The notes beneath the pieces are model-generated. The model saw only the letters and a program-made list of their open reading frames with translations. It did no database searches and was not told where the DNA came from. The translations under genes and the position numbers were made by a program. DNA of 64,000 bases from Megachile rotundata (taxonomy: Eukaryota; Arthropoda; Insecta; Hymenoptera; Megachilidae), in assembly GCF_050947335.1 (NCBI RefSeq), contig NW_027473586.1, positions 1-64,000 on the forward strand. The letters run 5' to 3'. This document shows positions 38,431-51,376 of this stretch, in pieces (position 1 is the stretch's first letter; each line of letters opens with the position of its first letter).

Positions 38431-41400
38431 GAGTTAGATTGATAATAATAAGAGTAATAAGTACAGTAATTGTCGTTCTACCGATCATATAAGCATAATA
38501 TGGCTAATAATATGAGCTAGATTGATAATACTAAGAGTAGTGAGTATAGTAATTGTCGTTCTATCGATCATATAAGCATAATATGGCTAATAATATGGGT
38601 TAGATTGATAATCAAAAGAGTAATAAGTATAGTATTTGTCGTTCTATCGATCATGTAAGCATAATATGGCTAATAATACGAGTTAGATTGATAATAATAA
38701 GAGTAATGAGTATAGTAATTGGAGATCTATCGATCATTTAAGCATAATATGGCTAATAATATGAGTTAGATTGATAATAATAACAGTAATAAGTATAGTA
38801 ATTGTCGTTCTATCGATAATATAATCATAATATGGCTAATAATATGAGTTAGATTGATAATACTAAGAGTAGTGAGTATAGTAATTCTCGTTCTATCGAT
38901 CATATAAGCATAATATGGCTAATAATATGGGTTAGATTGATAATAATAAGAGCAATAAGTATAGTATTTGTCGTTCTATCGATCATATAAGCATAATATG
39001 GCTAATAATATGAGTTAGATTGATAATACTAAGAGTAGTGAGTATAGTAATTGTCGTTCTATCGATCATATAAGCATAATATGGCTAATAATACGAGTTA
39101 GATTGATAATAATAAGAGTAATAAGTATAGTAATTGACGTTCTATCGATCATTTAAGCATAATATGGCTAATAATATGAGTTAGATTGATAATAATAAGA
39201 GTAATGAGTATAGTAATTGTAGTTCTATCGATCATATCTGCATAATATGGTTAATAATATGAGTTAGATTGATAATAATAAGAGTAATAAGTATAGTATT
39301 TGTCGTTCTATCGATCATATAAGCATAATATGGCTAATAATACGAGTTAGATTGATAATAATAAGAGTAATAAGTATAGTAATTGTCGTTCTATCGATCA
39401 TTTAAGCATAATATGGCTAATAATATGAGTTAGAGTGACAATACTAAGAGTAGTGAGTATAGTAATTCTCATTCTATCGATCATATAAGCATAATATGGC
39501 TAATAATACGAGTTAGATTGATAATAATAAGAGTAATAAGTATAGTAATTGTCGTTCTATCGATCATTTAAGCATAATATGGCTAATAATATGAGTTAGA
39601 TTGATAATAATAAGAGTAATAAGTATAGTAATTGTCGTTATATCGATCATATAACCATAATATGGCTACTAGCATGAGTTAGATTGATAATAATAAGAGT
39701 AATGAGTATAGTAATTGTCGTTCTATCGATCATATCTGCATAATATGGTTAATAATATGAGTTAGATTGATAATAGTGAGTGTAATAAATATATTAATTG
39801 TCGTTCTATCGCTCATATAAGCACAATATGGCCAATAATATGAGTTAGATTGATAATAATAAAAGTAATAAGTATAGTAATTGTCGTTCTATCGATCATA
39901 TAAGCATAATATGGCTAGTAATATGAGTTACATTGATAATAATAAGTGTAATAAGTATAGTAATTGTCGTTCTATCCATCATATAAGCATAATATGGCTA
40001 ATAATATGAGTTAGATTGATAATACTAAGAGTAGTGAGTATAGTAATTCTCGTTCTATCGATCATATAAGCATAATATGGCTAATAATATGGGTTAGATT
40101 GATAATAATAAGAGTAATAAGTATAGTATTTGTCGTTCTATCGATCATATAAGCATAATATGGCTAATGATATGAGTTAGATTCGTAATAATAAGAGTAA
40201 TGAGTATAGTAATTGTCGTTCTGTCGATCATTTAAGCATAATATGGCTAATAATATGAGTCAGATTGATAATATTAACAGTAATAAGTATAGTAATTGCC
40301 GTTCTATCGATAATATAACCATAATATGGCCAATAATATGAGTTAGATTGATAATAATAACAGTAATAGGTATTGTAATTGTCGTTCTATCGATAATATA
40401 AGCATAATATGGCTAATAATATGAGTTAGATTGATAATACTAAGAGTAGTGAGTATAGTAATTCTCGTTCTATCGATCATATAAGCATAATATGGCTAAA
40501 AATATGAGTTAGATTGATAATAATAACAGTATTAAGTATAGTAATTGTCGTTCTATCGATAATATAAGCATAATATGGCTAATAATATGAGTTAGATTGA
40601 TAATACTAAGAGTAGTGAGTATAGTAATTGTCGTTCTATCGATCATATAAGCATAATATGGCTAATAATATGAGTTAGATTGATAATAATAAGAGTAATA
40701 AGTATAGCATTTGTCGTTCTATCGATCATATAAGCATAATATGGCTAATAATACGAGTTAGATTGATAATAATAAGAGTAATAAGTATAGTAATTGACGT
40801 TCTATCGATCATATAAGCATAATATGGCTAATAATATGAGTTAGATTCGTAATAATAAGAGTAATGAGTATAGTAATTGTCGTTCTGTCGATCATTTAAG
40901 CATAATATGGCTAATAATATGAGTTAGATTGATAATATTAACAGTAATAAGTATAGTAATTGTCGTTCCATCGATAATATAACCATAATATGGCCAATAA
41001 TATGAGTTAGATTGATAATAATAACAGTAATAAGTATAGTAATTGTCGTTCTATCGATAATATAAGCATAATATGGCTAATAATATGAGTTAGATTGATA
41101 ATACTAAGAGTAGTGAGTATAGTAATTGTCGTTCTATCGATCATATAAGCATAATATGGCTAATAATATTAGTTAGATTGATAATAATAACAGTAATAAG
41201 TATAGTATTTGTCGTTCTATCGATCATATAAGCATAATATGGCTAATAATACGAGTTAGATTGATAATAATAAGAGTAATAACTACAGTAATTGTCGTTC
41301 TATCGATCATATAGGCATAATAAGGCTAATAATATGAGTTAGAGTGATAATACTAAGAGTAATGAGTATAGTAATTCTCATTCTATCGATCATATAAGCA

Positions 41401-41833
41401 TAATATGGCTAATAATACGAGTTAGATTGATAATAATAAGAGTAATAAGTATAGTAATTGTCGTTCTATCGCTCATATAAGCACAATATGGCTAATAATA
41501 TGAGTTAGATTGATAATAATAAGAGTAATAAGTATAGTAATTGTCGTTCTATCGATCATATAAGCATAATATGGCTAATAATATGAGTTAGATTGATAAT
41601 AATAACAGTAATAAGTATAGTAATTGTCGTTCTATCGATAATATAAGCATAATATGGCTAATAATATGAGTTAGATTGATAATACTAAGAGTAGTGAGTA
41701 TAGTAATTCTCGTTCTATCGATCATATAAGCATAATATGGCTAATAATATGAGTTAGATTGATAATAATAAGAGTAATGAGTATAGTAATTGTAGTTCTA
41801 TCGATCATATCGGCATAATATGGCTAATAATAT

Positions 41834-42497
41834 GAGTTAGATTGATAATAATAAGAGTAATAAGTATAGTAATTGTCGTTCTATCGATCATTTAAGCATA
41901 ATATGGGTAATAATATGAGTCAGATTGATAATAATAACAGTAATAAGTATAGTAATTGTCGTTCTATCGATAATATAAGCATAATATGGCTAATAATATG
42001 AGATAGATTGATAATACTAAGAGTAGTGAGTATAGTAGTTCTCGTTCTATCGATCATATAAGCATAATATGGCTAATAATATGAGTTAGATTGATAATAA
42101 TAACAGTAATAAGTATAGTAATTGTCGTTCTATCGATCATTTAAGCATAATATGGGTAATAATATGAGTCAGATTGATAATAATAACAGTAATAAGTATA
42201 GTAATTGTCGTTCTATCGATAATATAAGCATAATATGGCTAATAATATGAGATAGATTGATAATACTAAGAGTAGTGAGTATAGTAGTTCTCGTTCTATC
42301 GATCATATAAGCATAATATGGCTAATAATATGAGTTAGATTGATAATAATAAGAGTAATAAGTATAGTAATTGTCGTTCTATCGATCATTTAAGCATAAT
42401 ATGGGTAATAATATGAGTCAGATTGATAATAATAACAGTAATAAGTATAGTAATTGTCGTTCTATCGATCATATAAGCATAATATGGCTAATAATAT
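41834..42497. repeat. Trimer (249-bp) higher-order block in copy B
   Basis: Eight monomers, the exact positional partner of 31,624-32,287. Confidence 0.9.
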
Positions 42498-43078
42498 GAG
42501 TTAGATTGATAATAATAAGAGTAATAAGTATAGTAATTGTCGTTCTATCGATCATATAAGCATAATATGGCTAATAATATGAGTTAGATTGATAATACTA
42601 AGAGTAGTGAGTATAGTAATTGTCGTTCTATCGATCATATAAGCATAATATGGCTAATAATATGGGTTAGATTGATAATAATAAGAGTAATAAGTATCGT
42701 ATTTGTTGTTCTATCGATCATGTAAGCATAATATGGCTAATAATACGAGTTAGATTGATAATAATAAGAGTAATGAGTATAGTAATTGGAGATCTATCGA
42801 TCATTTAAGCATAATATGGCTAATAATATGAGTTAGATTGATAATAATAACAGTAATAAGTATAGTAATTGTCGTTCTATCGATAATATAATCATAATAT
42901 GGCTAATAATATGAGTTAGATTGATAATACTAAGAGTAGTGAGTATAGTAATTCTCGTTCTATCGATCATATAAGCATAATATGGCTAATAATATGGGTT
43001 AGATTGATAATAATAAGAGTAATAAGTATAGTATTTGTCGTTCTATCGATCATATAAGCATAATATGGCTAATAATAT

Positions 43079-46000
43079 GAGTTAGATTCGTAATAATAAG
43101 AGTAATGAGTATAGTAATTGTCGTTCTGTCGATCATTTAAGCATAATATGGCTAATAATATGAGTTAGATTGATAATATTAACAGTAATAAGTATAGTAA
43201 TTGTCGTTCCATCGATAATAAAACCATAATATGGCCAATAATATGAGTTAGATTGATAATAATAACAGTAATAAGTATAGTAATTGTCGTTCTATCGATA
43301 ATATAAGCATAATATGGCTAATAAGATGAGTTAGATTGATAATACTAAGAGTAGTGAGTATAGTAATTGTCGTTCTATCGATCATATAAGCATAATATGG
43401 CTAATAATATGAGTTAGATTGATAATAATAAGAGTAATAAGTATAGTATTTGTCGTTCTATCGATCATATAAGCATAATATGGCTAATAATACGAGTTAG
43501 ATTGATAATAATAAGAGTAATAACTACAGTAATTGTCGTTCTATCGATCATATAGGCATAATAAGGCTAATAATATGAGTTAGAGTGATAATACTAAGAG
43601 TAATGAGTATAGTAATTCTCATTCTATCGATCATATAAGCATAATATGGCTAATAATACGAGTTAGATTGATAATAATAAGAGTAATAAGTATAGTAATT
43701 GTCGTTCTATCGATCATATAAGCATAATATGGCTAATAATATGAGTTAGATTGATAATACTAAGAGTAGTGAGTATAGTATTTGTCGTTCTATCGATCAT
43801 GTAAGCATAATATGGCTAATAATACGAGTTAGATTGATAATAATAAGAGTAATGAGTATTGTAATTGTAGATCTATCGATCATTTAAGCATAATATGGCT
43901 AATAATATGAGTTAGATTGATAATAATAACAGTAATAAGTATAGTAATTGTCGTTCTATCGATAATATAATCATAATATGCCTAATAATATGAGTTAGAT
44001 TGATAATACTAAGAGTAGTGAGTATAGTAATTCTCGTTCTATCGATCATATAAGCATAATATGGCTAATAATATGAGTTAGATTGATAATAATAAGAGTA
44101 ATAAGTATAGTATTTGTCGTTCTATCGATCATATAAGCATAATAAGGCTAATAATATGAGTTAGAGTGATAATACTAAGAGTAGTGAGTATAGTAATTCT
44201 CATTCTATCGATCATATAAGCATAATATGGCTAATAATATGAGTTAGATTGATAATAATAAGAGTAATGAGTATAGTAATTGTAGTTCTATCGATCATTT
44301 AAGCATAATATGGCTAATAATATGAGTTAGATTGATAATAATAAGAGTAATGAGTATAGTAATTGTAGTTCTATCGATCATATCTGCATAATATGGTTAA
44401 TAATATGAGTTAGATTGATAATAATAAGAGTAGTAAGTATAGTATTTGTCGTTCTATCGATCATATAAGCATAATATGGCTAATAATATAAGTTAGATTG
44501 ATAATAATAAGAGTAATAAGTACAGTAATTGTCGTTCTATCGATCATTTAAGCATAATATGGGTAATAATATGAGTCAGATTGATAATAATAACAGTAAT
44601 AAGTATAGTAATTGTAGATCTATCGATCATTTAAGCATAATATGGCTAATAATATGAGTTAGATTGATAATAATAACAGTAATAAGTATAGTAATTGTCG
44701 TTCTATCGATAATATAATCATAATATGCCTAATAATATGAGTTAGATTGATAATAATAAGAGTAATAAGTATAGTAATTGTCGTTCTATCGATAATATAA
44801 GCATAATATGGCTAATAATATGAGTTAGATTGATAATACTAAGAGTAGTGAGTATAGTAATTCTCGTTCTATCGATCATATATGCATAATATGGCTAATA
44901 ATGTGAGTTAGATTGATAATAATAAGAGTAATAACTACAGTAATTGTCGTTCTATCGATCATATAAGCATAATAAGGCTAATAATATGAGTTAGAGTGAT
45001 AATACTAAGAGTAGTGAGTATAGTAATTCTCATTCTATCGATCATATAAGCATAATATGGCTAATAATATGAGTTAGACTGATAATAATAAGAGTAATGA
45101 GTATAGTAATTGTAGTTCTATCGATCATTTAAGCATAATATGGCTAATAATATGAGTTAGATTGATAATAATAAGAGTAATGAGTATAGTAATTGTAGTT
45201 CTATCGATCATATCTGCATAATATGGTTTATAATATGAGTTAGATTGATAATAATAAGAGTAGTAAGTATAGTATTTGTCGCTCTATCGATCATATAAGC
45301 ATAATATGGCTAATAATATGAGTTAGATTGATAATAATAAGAGTAATAAGTATAGTAATTGTCGCTCTATCGATCATTTAAGCATAATATGGGTAATAAT
45401 ATGAGTCAGATTGATAATAATAACAGTAATAAGTATAGTAATTGTCGTTCTATCGATAATATAAGCATAATATGGCTAATAATATGAGTTAGATTGATAT
45501 TACTAAGAGTAGTGAGTATAGTAGTTCTCGTTCTCTCGATCATATAAGCATAATATGGCTAATAATATGAGTTAGATTGATAATAATAAGAGTAATAAGT
45601 ATAGTAATTGTCGTTCTATCGATAATATAAGCATAATATGGCTAATAATATGAGTTAGATTGATAATACTAAGAGTAATAAGTATAGTAATTGTCGTTCT
45701 ATCGATCATATAAGCATAATATGGCTAATAATATGAGTTAGATTGATAATACTAAGAGTAGTGAGTATAGTAATTCTCGTTCTATCGATCATATAAGCAT
45801 AATATGGCTAATAATATGAGTTAGATTGATAATAATAAGAGTAATAAGTATAGTATTTGTCGTTCTATCGATCATATAAGCATAATAAGGCTAATAATAT
45901 GAGTTAGAGTGATAATACTAAGAGTAGTGAGTATAGTAATTCTCATTCTATCGATCATATAAGCATAATATGGCTAATAATATGAGTTAGATTCGTAATA

Positions 46001-48805
46001 ATAAGAGTAATGAGTATAGTAATTGTCGTTCTGTCGATCATTTAAGCATAATATGGCTAATAATATGAGTTAGATTGATAATATTAACAGTAATAAGTAT
46101 AGTAATTGTCGTTCCATCGATAATAAAACCATAATATGGCCAATAATATGAGTTAGATTGATAATAATAACAGTAATAAGTATAGTAATTGTCGTTCTAT
46201 CGATAATATAAGCATAATATGGCTAATAAGATGAGTTAGATTGATAATACTAAGAGTAGTGAGTATAGTAATTGTCGTTCTATCGATCATATAAGCATAA
46301 TATGGCTAATAATATGAGTTAGATTGATAATAATAAGAGTAATAAGTATAGTATTTGTCGTTCTATCGATCATATAAGCATAATATGGCTAATAATACGA
46401 GTTAGATTGATAATAATAAGAGTAATAACTACAGTAATTGTCGTTCTATCGATCATATAGGCATAATAAGGCTAATAATATGAGTTAGAGTGATAATACT
46501 AAGAGTAATGAGTATAGTAATTCTCATTCTATCGATCATATAAGCATAATATGGCTAATAATACGAGTTAGATTGATAATAATAAGAGTAATAAGTATAG
46601 TAATTGTCGTTCTATCGATCATATAAGCATAATATGGCTAATAATATGAGTTAGATTGATAATACTAAGAGTAGTGAGTATAGTATTTGTCGTTCTATCG
46701 ATCATGTAAGCATAATATGGCTAATAATACGAGTTAGATTGATAATAATAAGAGTAATGAGTATTGTAATTGTAGATCTATCGATCATTTAAGCATAATA
46801 TGGCTAATAATATGAGTTAGATTGATAATAATAACAGTAATAAGTATAGTAATTGTCGTTCTATCGATAATATAATCATAATATGCCTAATAATATGAGT
46901 TAGATTGATAATACTAAGAGTAGTGAGTATAGTAATTCTCGTTCTATCGATCATATAAGCATAATATGGCTAATAATATGAGTTAGATTGATAATAATAA
47001 GAGTAATAAGTATAGTATTTGTCGTTCTATCGATCATATAAGCATAATAAGGCTAATAATATGAGTTAGAGTGATAATACTAAGAGTAGTGAGTATAGTA
47101 ATTCTCATTCTATCGATCATATAAGCATAATATGGCTAATAATATGAGTTAGATTGATAATAATAAGAGTAATGAGTATAGTAATTGTAGTTCTATCGAT
47201 CATTTAAGCATAATATGGCTAATAATATGAGTTAGATTGATAATAATAAGAGTAATGAGTATAGTAATTGTAGTTCTATCGATCATATCTGCATAATATG
47301 GTTAATAATATGAGTTAGATTGATAATAATAAGAGTAGTAAGTATAGTATTTGTCGTTCTATCGATCATATAAGCATAATATGGCTAATAATATAAGTTA
47401 GATTGATAATAATAAGAGTAATAAGTATAGTAATTGTCGTTCTATCGATCATTTAAGCATAATATGGGTAATAATATGAGTCAGATTGATAATAATAACA
47501 GTAATAAGTATAGTAATTGTAGATCTATCGATCATTTAAGCATAATATGGCTAATAATATGAGTTAGATTGATAATAATAACAGTAATAAGTATAGTAAT
47601 TGTCGTTCTATCGATCATTTAAGCATAATATGGCTAATAATATGAGTTAGATTGATAATAATAACAGTAATAAGTATAGTAATTGTCGTTCTATCGATAA
47701 TATAATCATAATATGCCTAATAATATGAGTTAGATTGATAATAATAAGAGTAATAAGTATAGTAATTGTCGTTCTATCGATAATATAAGCATAATATGGC
47801 TAATAATATGAGTTAGATTGATAATACTAAGAGTAGTGAGTATAGTAATTCTCGTTCTATCGATCATATATGCATAATATGGCTAATAATGTGAGTTAGA
47901 TTGATAATAATAAGAGTAATAACTACAGTAATTGTCGTTCTATCGATCATATAAGCATAATAAGGCTAATAATATGAGTTAGAGTGATAATACTAAGAGT
48001 AGTGAGTATAGTAATTCTCATTCTATCGATCATATAAGCATAATATGGCTAATAATATGAGTTAGACTGATAATAATAAGAGTAATGAGTATAGTAATTG
48101 TAGTTCTATCGATCATTTAAGCATAATATGGCTAATAATATGAGTTAGATTGATAATAATAAGAGTAATGAGTATAGTAATTGTAGTTCTATCGATCATA
48201 TCTGCATAATATGGTTTATAATATGAGTTAGATTGATAATAATAAGAGTAGTAAGTATAGTATTTGTCGCTCTATCGATCATATAAGCATAATATGGCTA
48301 ATAATATGAGTTAGATTGATAATAATAAGAGTAATAAGTATAGTAATTGTCGCTCTATCGATCATTTAAGCATAATATGGGTAATAATATGAGTCAGATT
48401 GATAATAATAACAGTAATAAGTATAGTAATTGTCGTTCTATCGATAATATAAGCATAATATGGCTAATAATATGAGTTAGATTGATATTACTAAGAGTAG
48501 TGAGTATAGTAGTTCTCGTTCTCTCGATCATATAAGCATAATATGGCTAATAATATGAGTTAGATTGATAATAATAAGAGTAATAAGTATAGTAATTGTC
48601 GTTCTATCGATAATATAAGCATAATATGGCTAATAATATGAGTTAGATTGATAATACTAAGAGTAATAAGTATAGTAATTGTCGTTCTATCGATCATATA
48701 AGCATAATATGGCTAATAATATGAGTTAGATTGATAATACTAAGAGTAGTGAGTATAGTAATTCTCGTTCTATCGATCATATAAGCATAATATGGCTAAT
48801 AATAT
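43079..48805. repeat. 35-monomer (2,905-bp) duplication within copy B
   Basis: Unit 1 is 43,079 to about 45,817 (with linker to 45,983) and unit 2 is 45,984-48,805. GATAATAAAACC is at 43,214/46,119 (2,905 bp). The GGTTTATAATATG allele at 45,225/48,213 is 2,988 bp (36 monomers) apart, because unit 2 has one monomer that unit 1 lacks, near 47,590-47,680. In that detail unit 2 agrees with copy A (near 34,480), so unit 1 lost the monomer after the duplication. Shared private alleles are GTCGCTCTATCG, GATATTACTAAG and TTCTCTCGATC. Confidence 0.88.
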
Positions 48806-50050
48806 GAGTTAGATTGATAATAATAAGAGTAATGAGTATAGTAATTGTAGATCTATCGATCATTTAAGCATAATATGGCTAGTAATATGAGTTAGATTGA
48901 TAATAATAACAGTAATAAGTATAGTAATTGTCGTTCTATCGATAATATAACCATAATATGGCTAATAATATGAGTTAGATTGATAATACTAAGAGTAGTG
49001 AATATAGTAATTCTCGTTCTATCGATCATATAAGCATAATATGGCTAATAATATGAGTTAGATTGATAATAATAAGAGTAATGAGTATAGTAATTGTAGT
49101 TCTATCGATCATTTAAGCATAATATGGCGAATAATATGAGTTAGATTGATAATAACAAGAGTAATGAGTATAGTAATTGTAGTTCTATCGATCATATCTG
49201 CATAATATGGTTTATAATATGAGTTAGATTGATAATAATAAGAGTAGTAAGTATAGTATTTGTCGCTCTATCGATCATATAAGCATAATATGGCTAATAA
49301 TATGAGTTAGATTGATAATAATAAGAGTAATAAGTATAGTAATTGTCGCTCTATCGATCATTTAAGCATAATATGGGTAATAATATGAGTCAGATTGATA
49401 ATAATAACAGTAATAAGTATAGTAATTGTCGTTCTATCGATAATATAAGCATAATATGGCTAATAATATGAGTTAGATTGATATTACTAAGAGTAGTGAG
49501 TATAGTAGTTCTCGTTCTATCGATCATATAAGCATAATATGGCTAATAATATGAGTTAGATTGATAATAATAAGAGTAATAAGTATAGTAATTGTCGTTC
49601 TATCGATAATATAAGCATAATATGGCTAATAATATGAGTTAGATTGATAATACTAAGAGTAATAAGTATAGTAATTGTCGTTCTATCGATCATATAAGCA
49701 TAATATGGCTAATAATATGAGTTAGATTGATAATACTAAGAGTAGTGAGTATAGTAATTCTCGTTCTATCGATCATATAAGCATAATATGGCTAATAATA
49801 TGAGTTAGATTGATAATAATAAGAGTAATGAGTATAGTAATTGTAGATCTATCGATCATTTAAGCATAATATGGCTAGTAATATGAGTTAGATTGATAAT
49901 AATAACAGTAATAAGTATAGTAATTGTCGTTCTATCGATAATATAACCATAATATGGCTAATAATATGAGTTAGATTCATAATACTAAGAGTAGTGAATA
50001 TAGTAATTCTCGTTCTATCGATCATATATGCATAATATGGCTAATAATAT
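48059..50050. repeat. 12-monomer (996-bp) tandem duplication
   Basis: Unit 1 is 48,059-49,054 and unit 2 is 49,055-50,050. GGTTTATAATATG is at 48,213/49,209. The GTCGCTCT pair, GATATTACTAAG, GGCTAGTAATATGAG (near 48,876 and 49,872) and AGTGAATATAG also repeat at 996 bp. Unit 2 has TTCTATCGATC where unit 1 has TTCTCTCGATC. Confidence 0.9.
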
Positions 50051-51046
50051 GAGTTAGATTGATAATAATAAGAGTAATAATTACAGTAATTGTCGTTCTA
50101 TCGATCATATAAGCATAATAAGGCTAATAATATGAGTTAGAGTGATAATACTAAGAGTAGTGAGTATAGTAATTCTCATTCTATCGATCATATAAGCATA
50201 ATATGGCTAATAATATGAGTTAGACTGATAATAATAAGAGTAATGAGTATAGTAATTGTAGTTCTATCGATCATTTAAGCATAATATGGCTAATAATATG
50301 AGTTAGATTGGTAATAATAAGAGTAATGAGTATAGTAATTGTAGTTCTATCGATCATATCTGCATAATATGGTTAATAATATGAGTTAGATTGATAATAA
50401 TAAGAGTAGTAAGTATAGTATTTGTCGTTCTATCGATCATATAAGCATAATATGGCTAATAATATGAGTTAGCTTGATAATAATAAGAGTAATAAGTCTA
50501 GTAATTGTCGTTCTATCGATCATTTAAGCATAATATGGGTAATAATATGAGTCAGATTGATAATAATAACAGTAATAAGTATAGTAATTGTCGTTCTATC
50601 GATAATATAAGCATAATATGGCTAATAATATGAGTTAGATTGATAATACTAAGAGTAGTGAGTATAGTAGTTCTCGTTCTATCGATCATATAAGCATAAT
50701 ATGGCTAATGATATGAGTTAGATTGATAATAATAAGAGTAATAAGTATAGTAATTGTCGTTCTATCGATAATATAAGCATAATATGGCTAATAATATGAG
50801 TTAAATTGATAATACTAAGAGTAATAAGTATAGTAATTGTCGTTCTATCGATCATATAAGCATAATATGGCTAATAATATGAGTTAGATTGATAATACTA
50901 AGAGTAGTGAGTATAGTAGTTCTCGTTCTATCGATCATATAAGCATAATATGGCTAATGATATGAGTTAGATTGATAATAATAAGAGTAATAAGTATAGT
51001 AATTGTCGTTCTATCGATCATATAAGCATAATATGGCTAATAATAT
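50051..51046. repeat. Ordinary 83-bp monomers between two duplications
   Basis: Twelve monomers that resemble the 44,900-45,900 order but with private changes: TAATTACAG near 50,075, TTGGTAATAATAAG near 50,308, TTAGCTTG near 50,469, AGTCTAGTAATTG near 50,498 and TTAAATTG near 50,802. No other sequence type is present. Confidence 0.85.
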
Positions 51047-51295
51047 GAGTTAGATTGATAATAATAAGAGTAATAACTACAGTAATTGTCGTTCCATCGA
51101 TCATATAAGCATAATAAGGCTAATAATATGAGTTAGAGTGATAATACTAAGAGTAGTGAGTATAGTAATTCTCATTCTATCGATCATATAAGCATAGTAT
51201 GGCTAATAATATGAGTTAGATTGATAATAATAAGAGTAATGAGTATAGTAATTGTAGTTCTATCGATCATTTAAGCATAATATGGCTAATAATAT

Positions 51296-51376
51296 GAGTT
51301 AGATTGATAATAATAACAGTAATAAGTATAGTAATTGTCGTTCTATCGATAATATAACCATAATATGGCTAGTAAT
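51296..51376. repeat. 81-bp variant monomer (GGCTAGTAAT end), second copy
   Basis: Has the same two-base loss as 84-164, in the same order of neighbours. Confidence 0.95.

Larger units (their letters stand above)
36521..48805. repeat. Copy B of the approximately 10-kb duplication, extended by an internal duplication
   Basis: Copy B follows copy A base for base at +9,711 and then +10,210 until about 45,349. Differences seen include AAAAGTAATA near 39,861, TATTAGTTAG near 41,168, GTATTTGTTGTTC near 42,706, ACAGTAATTG near 44,522, and GGCT against copy A's GGGT near 39,170. It lacks one monomer of copy A near 44,690. From 43,079 it carries its own 35-monomer duplication, which makes it longer than copy A. 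Confidence 0.9.

Noticed and set aside
38600..38625. GATAATCAAAAGAG as the end of a foreign insertion
   Set aside because: It replaces GATAATAATAAGAG with no length change and the monomer continues normally, so it is a local substitution cluster or a sequencing error.
26810..48805. The 10-kb duplication as a simple assembly loop
   Set aside because: The copies differ by a six-monomer loss, a one-base insertion, a one-monomer loss, different internal duplications and scattered substitutions. Artefact is not fully excluded without reads but is not the simplest reading.
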